The notes under the pieces are model-generated. The model saw nothing but the letters and a program-made list of their open reading frames with translations, had not been told where the DNA came from and ran no database searches. The position numbers and the translations under genes are program-made. Positions 26,973-34,714 of a stretch of 64,000 bases of DNA are shown one piece after another. Every line of letters starts with the position of its first letter. Position 1 is the first letter of the stretch. The stretch comes from MED-G105 sp050331095 (GTDB taxonomy: Bacteria; Pseudomonadota; Alphaproteobacteria; Caulobacterales; Parvularculaceae): the NCBI GenBank assembly GCA_050331095.1, contig JBHJHE010000022.1:88857-152856 (forward strand), read 5' to 3'.

Positions 26973-26998
26973 GGTCCTTCGCCGCGCGGCGAGGGACC
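26973..26998 (+). terminator. Possible intrinsic terminator after the lipoprotein gene
   Basis: Near-perfect 12-bp inverted repeat (GGTCCTTCGCCG / CGGCGAGGGACC, one G-U pair) 11 nt after the stop, followed by TTATT. The T tract is weak, so it could be an mRNA-stabilising hairpin instead. Confidence 0.45.
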
Positions 26999-27015
26999 TT
27001 ATTCGGGGGCGACGC

Positions 27016-27663
27016 ATGGCGAAACGTTCCGCCAGCCGGCTGCGCGGTCAGCCGGTCCGTTTGCGGCTTTACAAGTGGGCCGGACAGTGGGGGCCCTTCA
27101 AGGTCAAGATCCCCTGCGGCGAGTGCGCGCTGACCGAAGACGTCATCGACGACACCCTGAAGTTCGAGCTTTCGAACGCCGAGGTGGAGTTCACGGTCAA
27201 GGAGTGGCTCACCTATTGGTGGGAGCCCTTGTTCGCCGGCGGCGGCTGGCATGCGCCGATCGTCCTTGTGGAGAAGGAAGTGATTAGCCAGGGCGATGCG
27301 CTGAACCGCGGCGTGTTGGCCGAGGCGGTCATCCGCGAGCACGTCAAACGCTTCGACCTTGAGGGCAACCACCTCTTCGGCAAGGACAACTGCAAGCACT
27401 GCACGCGCGGCAAAGCCTATCTCGACGACGCCGGCATTCCGTATACTTACCATGACGTGGTGAAGAACCCGGGCGCGATGTACGAGATGCTCGCCCGGGT
27501 GAAGCCGATCATCGGCGAGAAGACGCCGGTGACGACGCCGCAAATCTGGCTCGACGGGGCCTATGTGGGCGGCGCGGACGAATTGTCGGAGAAGCTTGGC
27601 GTCGACGTCGAACCTGATCCGCGGCGGGGCCGCGGCTCCCTGTCGCGGGGCCGACGCAGTTAG
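27016..27663 (+). CDS. Two-domain glutaredoxin/thioredoxin-fold protein
   Basis: 215 residues. The C-terminal domain (~113-198) is a glutaredoxin: GKDNCKHCTRGKAYLDDAGI with CKHC at 126-129, the cis-Pro segment TTPQIWLDG and YVGGADEL. The N-terminal part (~15-95) carries CGEC at 34-37 and GGWHAPIVLVEKEVISQG, which looks like a second thioredoxin fold with its own CxxC and cis-Pro. Such proteins reduce disulfides or glutathione adducts in the cytoplasm. The basic C-terminal tail (RRGRGSLSRGRRS) ends in a TAG that forms the first bases of dispersed repeat D. Confidence 0.8.
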   Translation: MAKRSASRLRGQPVRLRLYKWAGQWGPFKVKIPCGECALTEDVIDDTLKFELSNAEVEFTVKEWLTYWWEPLFAGGGWHAPIVLVEKEVISQGDALNRGVLAEAVIREHVKRFDLEGNHLFGKDNCKHCTRGKAYLDDAGIPYTYHDVVKNPGAMYEMLARVKPIIGEKTPVTTPQIWLDGAYVGGADELSEKLGVDVEPDPRRGRGSLSRGRRS

Positions 27664-27750
27664 AGCGCTGGGCGCTTGACCTCGATCGGGCGAAGGCCGT
27701 CTCGGTGGCTCAGAACGAACAATTCAGCGCGTCCAACCCGGTTCGGTCAG
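27661..27750. repeat. Dispersed intergenic repeat, diverged copy D
   Basis: About 90 bp aligning end to end, with many substitutions, to copy C (30910-31000). Shared blocks are TAGAGCGC at the gene-proximal end, GATCGG, a CCGTCTC-like block and a GCTCA block. The first three bases are the stop codon of the glutaredoxin gene. Confidence 0.55.
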
Positions 27751-27778
27751 GCGACGCGACGCTCCGCCATCGGCGCTG

Positions 27779-28432
27779 TTAGACCGCGCGCAGGTGCGCG
27801 CCGCGGGCGTCCGCCTCCGCGTCGGCCGTTTCCGCGGCCAGGTCCGCCGGCCGTTCGAACATCACGACGAAGCCGCGGGGCGTGTGGCGGATGACGGCGC
27901 CGCGTTGGCGGCCGACATGGATCTCGCTGCCGAGGGGCGGTTTTCGGGTCGATTCCACGGCGACGCCGCCGACCGACTGGTCGAGGATGCGCACGAACAG
28001 CGACGCTCCGTCGGCGAGGCGGCACACGGTGCGTTGGTCGCCGGAGCGATGGCGCGGCTCGCTGCGCCGGTCGCCAAGCCCGTCCGCGACGCGGGCGTTG
28101 GCCCGGAGCATGAGTTTTTCGGTGAGTTTCGTGCGACGCACCCGCGGCAGTCGGAACGACAGAGCGAAGCCGTCCGGCAGCATGCGCACGATGCGGCCTT
28201 CGAACATGTCGAGATCCGCGACCGACACGACCGCGGCGTCGCCCGTCACGATCGCAGCGCCGTCCGGACCGCCGATCGGCGCGTCGAGCGCCACGGCGAG
28301 ATCGCCCGGCGAAATGTTCACGAGCCGCCCCTGATAGTCGTCGATACCGTTCACGACGATGCGCGCCGGCAAGTCGAGCGCCACGCGGCGGAACCGCCGG
28401 AGCTCCTTTTCGTTGCGAACCAAGGCAAGCAT
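27779..28432 (-). CDS. Tandem PilZ-domain protein
   Basis: 217 residues. Two PilZ-like halves: residues ~10-110 with RRFRRVALDLPARIVV and a LVNISPGDLAVAL core, and ~120-205 with RRSEPRHRSGDQRTVCRL and LDQSVGGVAVES. PilZ domains bind cyclic di-GMP through an RxxxR plus (D/N)xSxxG motif; in the first half NISPGD and in the second DQSVGG stand in for the latter. A c-di-GMP receptor or a degenerate derivative is likely, perhaps tied to surface polysaccharide or motility control. No enzymatic domain is attached. Confidence 0.8.
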   Translation of the reverse strand: MLALVRNEKELRRFRRVALDLPARIVVNGIDDYQGRLVNISPGDLAVALDAPIGGPDGAAIVTGDAAVVSVADLDMFEGRIVRMLPDGFALSFRLPRVRRTKLTEKLMLRANARVADGLGDRRSEPRHRSGDQRTVCRLADGASLFVRILDQSVGGVAVESTRKPPLGSEIHVGRQRGAVIRHTPRGFVVMFERPADLAAETADAEADARGAHLRAV

Positions 28433-28650
28433 GGGCGACCCTCACCGCTCGACGGTTTGTTACAAGCGCGCAATCAAAGCTTCGCTAACTGGGCCGGGAG
28501 ATTTGTAGGCTCCCCGGCCATGGTTTCGCGTTCGCAACCCTCGTGCCACACAGTCCGCGCAGGGCCGCCGCGCAGCGCCGTTGCGCCCGGCCGCCGCAGC
28601 GTTAATCTCTTGTGGAAAATCGGCGGGGGAAGCCGAAAGGGGGGCCGTGC

Positions 28651-30912
28651 ATGTTCTGGCTGAAACCGACTCGCAAGAAGGCGGCGAAGGCGGCCGAAAG
28701 ACCGGCCGCCAACGCCGCAGCGACCGCCGCGCGGGCGTCCTCGCCGCCGAAGGCCGCCGCGCTGGCGACCCAGTCGCGCGCGGAAGCCGACCCACACATT
28801 TGGCTCGAGGACGTCGACGGCGAAAAAGCCCTTGCATGGGTGCGCGCCGAAAACGCGCGCACCACCGAAACGCTGGAGGCGGACGTTCGTTTCGCCGACC
28901 TGCGCGACGCTGCGCGTGCCATCGTCAACGACCGCGAGCGCATTCCCGCTCCGTCGCTCAATGGCGACGAGGTCCGCAATTTCTGGCGCGACGAGGCGAG
29001 CCCGCGCGGGATCTGGCGCCGGGCGAGCCTTGCGTCCTACCTATCCGGAGCGCCGGAGTGGCGCACGATCCTAGACGTCGACGCGCTCGCGGCGGCGGAA
29101 GACGAAAACTGGATCTTCGCCGGCGTCACGGCGCTCGCACCCGACGGCGATCGCGCGATTGTCGCCCTGTCCCGCGGCGGGGCCGACGCGGCCGTCCGGC
29201 GCGAGTTCCGCGTCAGTTCGGGACGGGTCGTCGACGGCGGCTTCAGTTTGCCCGAGGCCAAAGGCGGCGTCGCCTGGGAGAACGAGGACACGATCCTCGC
29301 TGCGATCGCCGACGTCGACGCGCTGGGGCCGGACGCCGCGACGGCGTCAGGCTACCCCCGCCTGGTGCGTCGCCTGACGCGCGGCGCGCCCCTCGCCGAC
29401 GCGCCGGTCGTCTTTGAAGGGCGCGCCGACGACGTCGGCGTCTGGCCAGCTGCGATCGTTCGGGGCGGGCGCGCCTATCGTTTCATCACCCGCGCGATCA
29501 CCTTCTTTGAATCTGAGCACTATCTCCTCGACGAGGGCGGATCGCCGCGGCTTTTGCCCCTGCCGCGCAAGTCGGAGATCGAGGGCGTCATCGACGGCTT
29601 TGCGATCGCGTCGCTCCAGGCCGATTGGCGCCAGGGCGAGGCCGCCTTCGAGAAAGGCGACCTCGTCGCGCTTCACCTCGTTAGCGGCGAGGCGAGCCTC
29701 GTCTTCCGGCCGACCGAGCGCCAGGCGGTCGCCGGGGTCGCGACCGGCGGCGCGGCGGTTTTCGTCGAGCTTCTCGACAACGTCGTCGGCTCGATCCTCA
29801 AGATCGCCCGCGCGGGCGACGGCTGGCGGCGCGAGCCCGTAACGCTCCCCGGCGTCGGCCAGGCGAGCCTCGGCGGCGTCAATCCGCTCGGCGCCGACGC
29901 TTTCGTCTTTTTCGACAGCCCCACCGTGCCGTCGACGCTCTACTATCTCGACAAGGCCGGCGCGCGCCGGCGGGTCATGCAGAGCCCCGCCTATTTTGAC
30001 GCCGGCGGCGTCGTCATGCGTCAGTTCGAGGCGACGTCGAAGGACGGCGTCGCCGTTCCCTATTTCGTCATTGGGCGGAGCGATGCGATAGAAAGCGGCC
30101 GCGCGCCGGTCATTCAGTACGGCTACGGCGGGTTCGAAGTGCCGACGACCCCGGGATACGCCGGCGTGGTGGGCAAGCTTTGGCTCGAGAAGGGCGGCGT
30201 ATACGTCATCGCCAACATTCGCGGCGGCGGCGAGTTCGGTCCGCGCTGGCACCAGGCGGCCCTGCGCGAGTACCGCCAGCGCGCCTTCGACGATTTCTTC
30301 GCCGTTTCCGAAGACCTGATCTCGCGGGGCGTCGCGACGCCGGCGCGCCTCGGCGCCTATGGCGGGTCGAACGGCGGGCTGCTGATGGGCGTCGCATTAA
30401 CGCAGCGGCCGGATCTTTACGGCGCCCTCGCCATCGGCGTGCCGCTTCTTGATATGCTCCGCTATCATGAGCTTCTCGCCGGCGCGAGCTGGGTCGACGA
30501 GTACGGCGATCCGACGGACCCGCGCATGGCGGAGATCCTGCGCGCTTATTCTCCGTATCACAATGTTCGCCCGGCGACGGCCTATCCGAAGCCGTTTTTC
30601 TTCACCTCGACGCGCGACGACCGGGTGCACCCCGGCCATGCGCGGAAGATGGCGGCGCGCATGCGCGAGCACGGCCACGACTTCTTGTATTATGAAAACA
30701 TCGAAGGCGGCCACGGCGCGGCGGCGAACCTCGACCAGCTCGCCTATCGCGCCGCCCTTCAGTACGCCTACTTCTGGTCGACGCTTGGAGGCCGCGCGAC
30801 CGATGCGCCGGCCGACGCGCCGCGCCTCGTCCCTGAGGCCGCGACGCGGGCCGCCGCCGCGGGCGAAACGCCAATGTCGCCGGGCGTGCGTCGGCGCATT
30901 CGTCGGCGCTAG
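28651..30912 (+). CDS. Prolyl oligopeptidase family protein (S9A)
   Basis: About 753 residues. An N-terminal Lys/Ala-rich stretch precedes the S9A beta-propeller (DPHIWLEDVDGEKALAWVRA). The catalytic alpha/beta-hydrolase domain starts near residue 460: PVIQYGYGGFEVPTTPGY, IANIRGGGEFGPRWHQAAL, the Ser elbow GAYGGSNGGLLMG, Asp in STRDDRVHPGHARKM and His in IEGGHGAAA. It cleaves proline-containing peptides up to about 30 residues. No clear signal peptide, so cytoplasmic or periplasmic. The Arg-rich C-terminus ends in TAG shared with repeat C. An upstream start at 28612 is less supported. Confidence 0.92.
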   Translation: MFWLKPTRKKAAKAAERPAANAAATAARASSPPKAAALATQSRAEADPHIWLEDVDGEKALAWVRAENARTTETLEADVRFADLRDAARAIVNDRERIPAPSLNGDEVRNFWRDEASPRGIWRRASLASYLSGAPEWRTILDVDALAAAEDENWIFAGVTALAPDGDRAIVALSRGGADAAVRREFRVSSGRVVDGGFSLPEAKGGVAWENEDTILAAIADVDALGPDAATASGYPRLVRRLTRGAPLADAPVVFEGRADDVGVWPAAIVRGGRAYRFITRAITFFESEHYLLDEGGSPRLLPLPRKSEIEGVIDGFAIASLQADWRQGEAAFEKGDLVALHLVSGEASLVFRPTERQAVAGVATGGAAVFVELLDNVVGSILKIARAGDGWRREPVTLPGVGQASLGGVNPLGADAFVFFDSPTVPSTLYYLDKAGARRRVMQSPAYFDAGGVVMRQFEATSKDGVAVPYFVIGRSDAIESGRAPVIQYGYGGFEVPTTPGYAGVVGKLWLEKGGVYVIANIRGGGEFGPRWHQAALREYRQRAFDDFFAVSEDLISRGVATPARLGAYGGSNGGLLMGVALTQRPDLYGALAIGVPLLDMLRYHELLAGASWVDEYGDPTDPRMAEILRAYSPYHNVRPATAYPKPFFFTSTRDDRVHPGHARKMAARMREHGHDFLYYENIEGGHGAAANLDQLAYRAALQYAYFWSTLGGRATDAPADAPRLVPEAATRAAAAGETPMSPGVRRRIRRR

Positions 30913-31000
30913 AGCGCCGGGCGTTCAGTTTGGATCGGCTGAAGACCGTCTCAGGCGCTCACAACAAAGAATCTAGAGCATCCGACTGCTTCAATCGTAG
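30910..31000. repeat. Dispersed intergenic repeat, copy C
   Basis: About 90 bp in inverse orientation relative to copies A and B. It begins TAGAGCGCCGGGCGTTCAG and contains ATCTAGAGCATCCGACTG before ending in an imperfect GATTGAA-type block. The first TAG is the stop codon of the prolyl oligopeptidase gene. Confidence 0.78.
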
Positions 31001-31146
31001 ACGCGATTTTCTGGCGCGCCCGCCGCTCTGGCGGTCTTCACTGTCTTTCGCCTGCGGACGGAACTGTTCTTCGTTTGAAAAGACGGCAAGCGTCGCGGAC
31101 CGGACGATCCGCGACGCTCCGTGGCGAGCCGCCCCTTAACGGGCGC

Positions 31147-32016
31147 TTAAGCGGCGGCTTCTTTCCCGCGCCGGGCGAGGCCGCGGAACGGCTCGGCCAA
31201 CTGCGCGGCGTAACCGACGGGGTAGTCGTCGCGATCGGCGAGGCCGATTTCGTCCGATGTCGACGGCGCGTCGAGCGGCGGGCGGCGCGTGCCGAGGACG
31301 GCGTCTCAAACGGTCGTGAACAGACCGAAATTCACGTCGCCCTCCACGGCGTCGGCGTAATGGTGCCGGCGATGGACAGGCGCGATCGCCCAGAAACTCA
31401 AAGGGCCCGGCGTCCGCAGATCGAGGTTCGCGTGCTGCAGCAGGAGTTGCAGACCGACGGCGAGCCCGAGAACGGCCGTCGCTTCGTGCGGGGCGCCCAG
31501 AAGCCATAAGGGCGACAGGCCCGCCGCCGCTTCCGCGCCCACATTGACCGGGTGTTTGATCATGCCGTTCAGGCCGTAAAGCCGATGCGGCGCGTGGTGC
31601 GGCTCGTGGAACCGCCACATCAGCGGCCAGCGATGGCTGACGATGCGGGCGATCGTGAACCCGGCGTCGGCGATGACGATGACGAGCGCGAACTGCAGCC
31701 AGACCGGCCAGTCGGTCGGCCAGAGGTCCGGTTTCGGCAAGGCCCGCGAGATCGCCGCGCTCGTCAGGATGAGCGCGACGAGCGTCGCCATGTAGGCGAG
31801 GTCGCGCGCGCGCTCGCCGTGATCGCCGTTCCACGACGGCTGGTGCGGCGCGAACCGTTCCACCGTCAACACGACTAAGGCCGCGGCGAAAATCGTCGGC
31901 GCCACAAGCCAATTCGGACCGCCGGCGAAAATGACGTTCCCCACCGCGATCAGCGGAACGAACATCAATGTCGGCGCGAACAAATACCGTACGTACCAAG
32001 TCAGATAAGAGCGCAT
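31147..32016 (-). pseudogene. Sterol desaturase/fatty acid hydroxylase family gene interrupted by an in-frame TGA
   Basis: The frame from ATG 32016 encodes 236 residues with several membrane helices and the di-iron histidine boxes (HRWPLMWRFHEPHHAPHRLYG, then HPVNV and PVHRRHHYADAV). It then stops at TGA 31308-31306 in ...NFGLFTTV-stop. The same frame continues for 52 codons (DAVLGTRRPPLDAPS to RRGKEAAA) and ends at TAA 31149-31147. The family typically has TTVWDxxLGT here, so a TGG Trp codon appears changed to TGA. All His boxes precede the stop, so a truncated enzyme could still be made. A sequencing error is also possible. Confidence 0.72.
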
Positions 32017-32167
32017 GTTTCATCTCCCCGTTTGCGCGTCAGTCAAGGCTCGGCGGTTCGCGCGGCGAGATTAAGAGCGTCGTACGACGGAATTCCGGCG
32101 CATTGATGCGCGCCGCGCCATGGTTCACAACCACGTCCTTACGGGTGACGTCGCTTCAGGGGACGAG

Positions 32168-33436
32168 ATGGTTCGGTGGTTTGAAATAGAACTTTGGAAG
32201 CGCGTGCTCGCGGGCCTCGCGCTCGGCGTCGTCTTCGGGCTCGTCGTCTCGGCGACGATGCCGCCGGATGCGGCCGAGACGCTTCTCTTGCGCGTGAAGA
32301 TCATCGGCGACGTCTTTATCCGCTTGATACGGATGATCGTGGTGCCGCTTGTCTTCTTCACCCTCGTCGCCGGCATTTACGCCATGGGCGACCCGAAGAA
32401 GCTCGGCACGATCGGGATCAAGGCGTTCGCGCTCTACATCGCGACGACGTTCTTCGCGAACGTCATCGGCCTTTTGATGGGCACGCTCTTCCAGCCCGGC
32501 CGCAACGTCGATCTCGGCGGCGCCGAGGCGAAGCAGTTGGGCGAGGCGCAGCCGATCGGCGAGCGGCTGATGAACATCATCCCGACGAACCCGTTCGCAG
32601 CGCTCGTCGAGGGCGACATCCTAGCCGTCATCTTCTTCGCGCTCCTTCTCGGCGTCGGCCTTCTAATGGCGCGCGACGAGGGCCAGCCGGCGGGACGGTT
32701 CTTCGAGGCGGTCTCCGAGGGCATCCTCAAGATGACGCACCTCATCATGGAGATCGCGCCCTTCGGCGTTTTCGGCCTCATCGCTTACGTCGCCGGCACC
32801 CAGGGCGTCGCGACGTTCACGGCGATCCTGTCGCTGACGCTCGCGGTCTATGTCGGCGCGGCGCTCCATATGCTGATCGTTTACGGCGGCCTCGTGCGGT
32901 TCGTCCTGCGCCTGCCGGTCGCGCGGTTTTTTCGCGGCGTGCTCGACGCCCAGATGGTCGCTTACTCAACGTCGTCCTCGTCGGAGACCTTGCCGGTGAC
33001 GATCCGCGCCGTGAGCGAGAACCTAGGGGTGCGGAAATCGGTCGCGGCGTCGGTTCTGCCCTTGGGCGCGACGATCAACATGGACGGCACGTCGCTCTAT
33101 CTCGGCATCGTGGCGCTCTTCACGGCGCAGGCTTTCGGCTATCAGCTCGAGCCGCAGCACTATCCCTTGATCGCGCTAACCGCGGCGCTCGTCTCGATCG
33201 GCACGGCGGGCGTGCCGTCGGCGTCGCTCTTCCTTTTGTCGATCGTGCTCGACGTATTCGAGGTGACGCCCGAGCACGCCGCGCTTGTCATCGGGTTCAT
33301 CTTCCCGTTCGATCGCTTGCTCGACATGATGCGCACGGTCGTCAACGTCACCGGCGATGCGGCTGTAGCCACGACGGTCGCCAAGTGGGAGGGCGAGCTG
33401 GACGAGACGGTCTTCCGCGCGCCGCCGTCTCAATGA
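32168..33436 (+). CDS. Sodium/dicarboxylate (SDF/DAACS) symporter
   Basis: 422 residues with eight membrane helices and two re-entrant loops. Signatures: serine-rich HP1 AYSTSSSSETLPVTIRAV, the NMDGTSLY motif in ATINMDGTSLYLGIVALF, HP2 SIGTAGVPSASLFLLSIVL and the DRLLDMMRTVVNVTGDA helix with Asp/Arg/Asn for substrate and Na+. It imports C4-dicarboxylates or acidic/neutral amino acids with Na+ or H+. The ATG at 32168 has AGGGGACGAG directly upstream; a start at 32120 is less likely. Seen alone, without a regulator. Confidence 0.92.
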   Translation: MVRWFEIELWKRVLAGLALGVVFGLVVSATMPPDAAETLLLRVKIIGDVFIRLIRMIVVPLVFFTLVAGIYAMGDPKKLGTIGIKAFALYIATTFFANVIGLLMGTLFQPGRNVDLGGAEAKQLGEAQPIGERLMNIIPTNPFAALVEGDILAVIFFALLLGVGLLMARDEGQPAGRFFEAVSEGILKMTHLIMEIAPFGVFGLIAYVAGTQGVATFTAILSLTLAVYVGAALHMLIVYGGLVRFVLRLPVARFFRGVLDAQMVAYSTSSSSETLPVTIRAVSENLGVRKSVAASVLPLGATINMDGTSLYLGIVALFTAQAFGYQLEPQHYPLIALTAALVSIGTAGVPSASLFLLSIVLDVFEVTPEHAALVIGFIFPFDRLLDMMRTVVNVTGDAAVATTVAKWEGELDETVFRAPPSQ

Positions 33437-33485
33437 GGATTGGCGAAATCGATCCGCGACGCGCGCGCGGGGCGTAAAGCCTTCC

Positions 33486-33815
33486 ATGACCGTGATCCGC
33501 ATCATCCTCGCCATCGGCGCGATCGCGCTTACGGGCGCAATTTTCTGGGCCTTCGGCGCCGACGGCCGGCCGCTCGGCGAGGTTCTTGGCGCGCTTCTTC
33601 CCGAGCCGTGGTTCGTCGTCTCGATGATCGATCTTTACCTCGGCTTCTTCATCGGCGCCGTCGTTATCGTTCTATTCGAACGCAACAAGATCCTGGCGCT
33701 CGCCTGGGCGGCGCCGATCTTCGTGCTCGGCAATGTGGTGACAGCCGCCTGGTTCGTCTGGCGGGCGCCTGAGATCGCCCGCCGCTTGCGCGCAGACGGA
33801 TCGCTTATCCAATAG
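33486..33815 (+). CDS. Small integral membrane protein, DUF1475-like
   Basis: 109 residues, three hydrophobic helices (about 5-22, 43-63 and 68-90), with FERNKILALAWAAPIFVLGN between helices two and three. It resembles small DUF1475-type membrane proteins; function unknown. It follows the symporter by about 50 nt on the same strand and its 3' end overlaps the convergent solute-binding-protein gene by 11 nt. Confidence 0.6.
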   Translation: MTVIRIILAIGAIALTGAIFWAFGADGRPLGEVLGALLPEPWFVVSMIDLYLGFFIGAVVIVLFERNKILALAWAAPIFVLGNVVTAAWFVWRAPEIARRLRADGSLIQ

Positions 33816-34632
33816 GCTCCGCGCCGGGGCACCGGTCGCGCGGCCGCCGGCCGATTTCGGCCGTCTTCGGATCGAACCACATTTCTTCGAGATCGTCCCA
33901 GAACCCGGCGAGGTCCTGGATGATGATCCATTCGTTGAGCGCGTCGCGCAGGGCCGGCGTTTCTTTCGCCATGGCGAACGCCTCGATCGTGCGGGTCAGC
34001 GGGAAATCGTGCGGGACGACGAATTTCGGGTTCTTCTCTTTCTTGAGAAGCTCCTGGTATGGCGAAAACATCACCGCGCCGTCGACGTCGCTCGCCTTCA
34101 GGGCGTCGACGATCTCGGGAAACGATGAGTACGGCGTAAGATCCGATCCCGCGAAGTCGCCGCGCGCGACGTCGGCGGAAACGCCGCCCTCCTGGAAGCC
34201 GATCGAATAGCGCGTGCGGTTGAGGCCGCGCAGGGTTTTCGCGGCCTTCGCGACGTCGCGGCGCACGACGACCACATACTCCGTATCATGATAGGGCAAC
34301 GAGAAGTCGAGCGCGCGCCGGCGCGCCGGCGTGTTGGAGAAGCCGGACGCGATAATGTCGGCCTCGTCGTCGACGATGGCGTCGACAAGCTCGCAGAAGG
34401 GCCGTTCGACGTATTCGACCTCGACGCCGAGGCGCACCGCGAGGGCCGACGTCGAATCGATCTCAAAGCCCGTATAGCTCCCGTCATCGCCTTTGACGAC
34501 GAAGGGCGAGAGCGGCGAGACGGCGACCCGCAACACGCCGCGTTCCTGGATCTCGTCGAGGTCCGCAGCGCGGGCCCGATCGGCGCCGATCGTCGCCAGC
34601 AAAGCGAGGGCGGTGGTCAGCAGTCGGTTCAT
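33805..34632 (-). CDS. Family 3 solute-binding protein (polar amino acid type)
   Basis: 275 residues with a Sec signal (LLTTALALLATIGADRARA). SBP_bac_3 pattern: GVLRVAVSPLSPFVVKGDDGSYTGFEIDSTSALA, VEYVERPFCELVDAIVDDEADIIASGFSNTPARRRALDFSLPY and YSIGFQEGGVSADVA. Such proteins bind amino acids or related ligands in the periplasm for ABC transporters. No permease or ATPase gene is nearby, so it is an orphan or has another role such as signalling. Confidence 0.85.
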   Translation of the reverse strand: MNRLLTTALALLATIGADRARAADLDEIQERGVLRVAVSPLSPFVVKGDDGSYTGFEIDSTSALAVRLGVEVEYVERPFCELVDAIVDDEADIIASGFSNTPARRRALDFSLPYHDTEYVVVVRRDVAKAAKTLRGLNRTRYSIGFQEGGVSADVARGDFAGSDLTPYSSFPEIVDALKASDVDGAVMFSPYQELLKKEKNPKFVVPHDFPLTRTIEAFAMAKETPALRDALNEWIIIQDLAGFWDDLEEMWFDPKTAEIGRRPRDRCPGAEPIG

Positions 34633-34714
34633 GTCGCGGGATCCCCTTTCTCGATTGACGCGATGAGCCTACCGCGATTTCGCTAACGCGCCGAGACCGG
34701 AACCTTTTCAAATG

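Noticed and set aside
30930..31139. 69-codon plus-strand frame after the prolyl oligopeptidase gene
   Set aside because: It mostly spans dispersed repeat C and has no ribosome-binding site or conserved sequence.
32079..32090. Palindrome CGTCGTACGACG upstream of the symporter gene
   Set aside because: Short, GC-rich and single; such palindromes are expected by chance in this composition. Left out as a feature.
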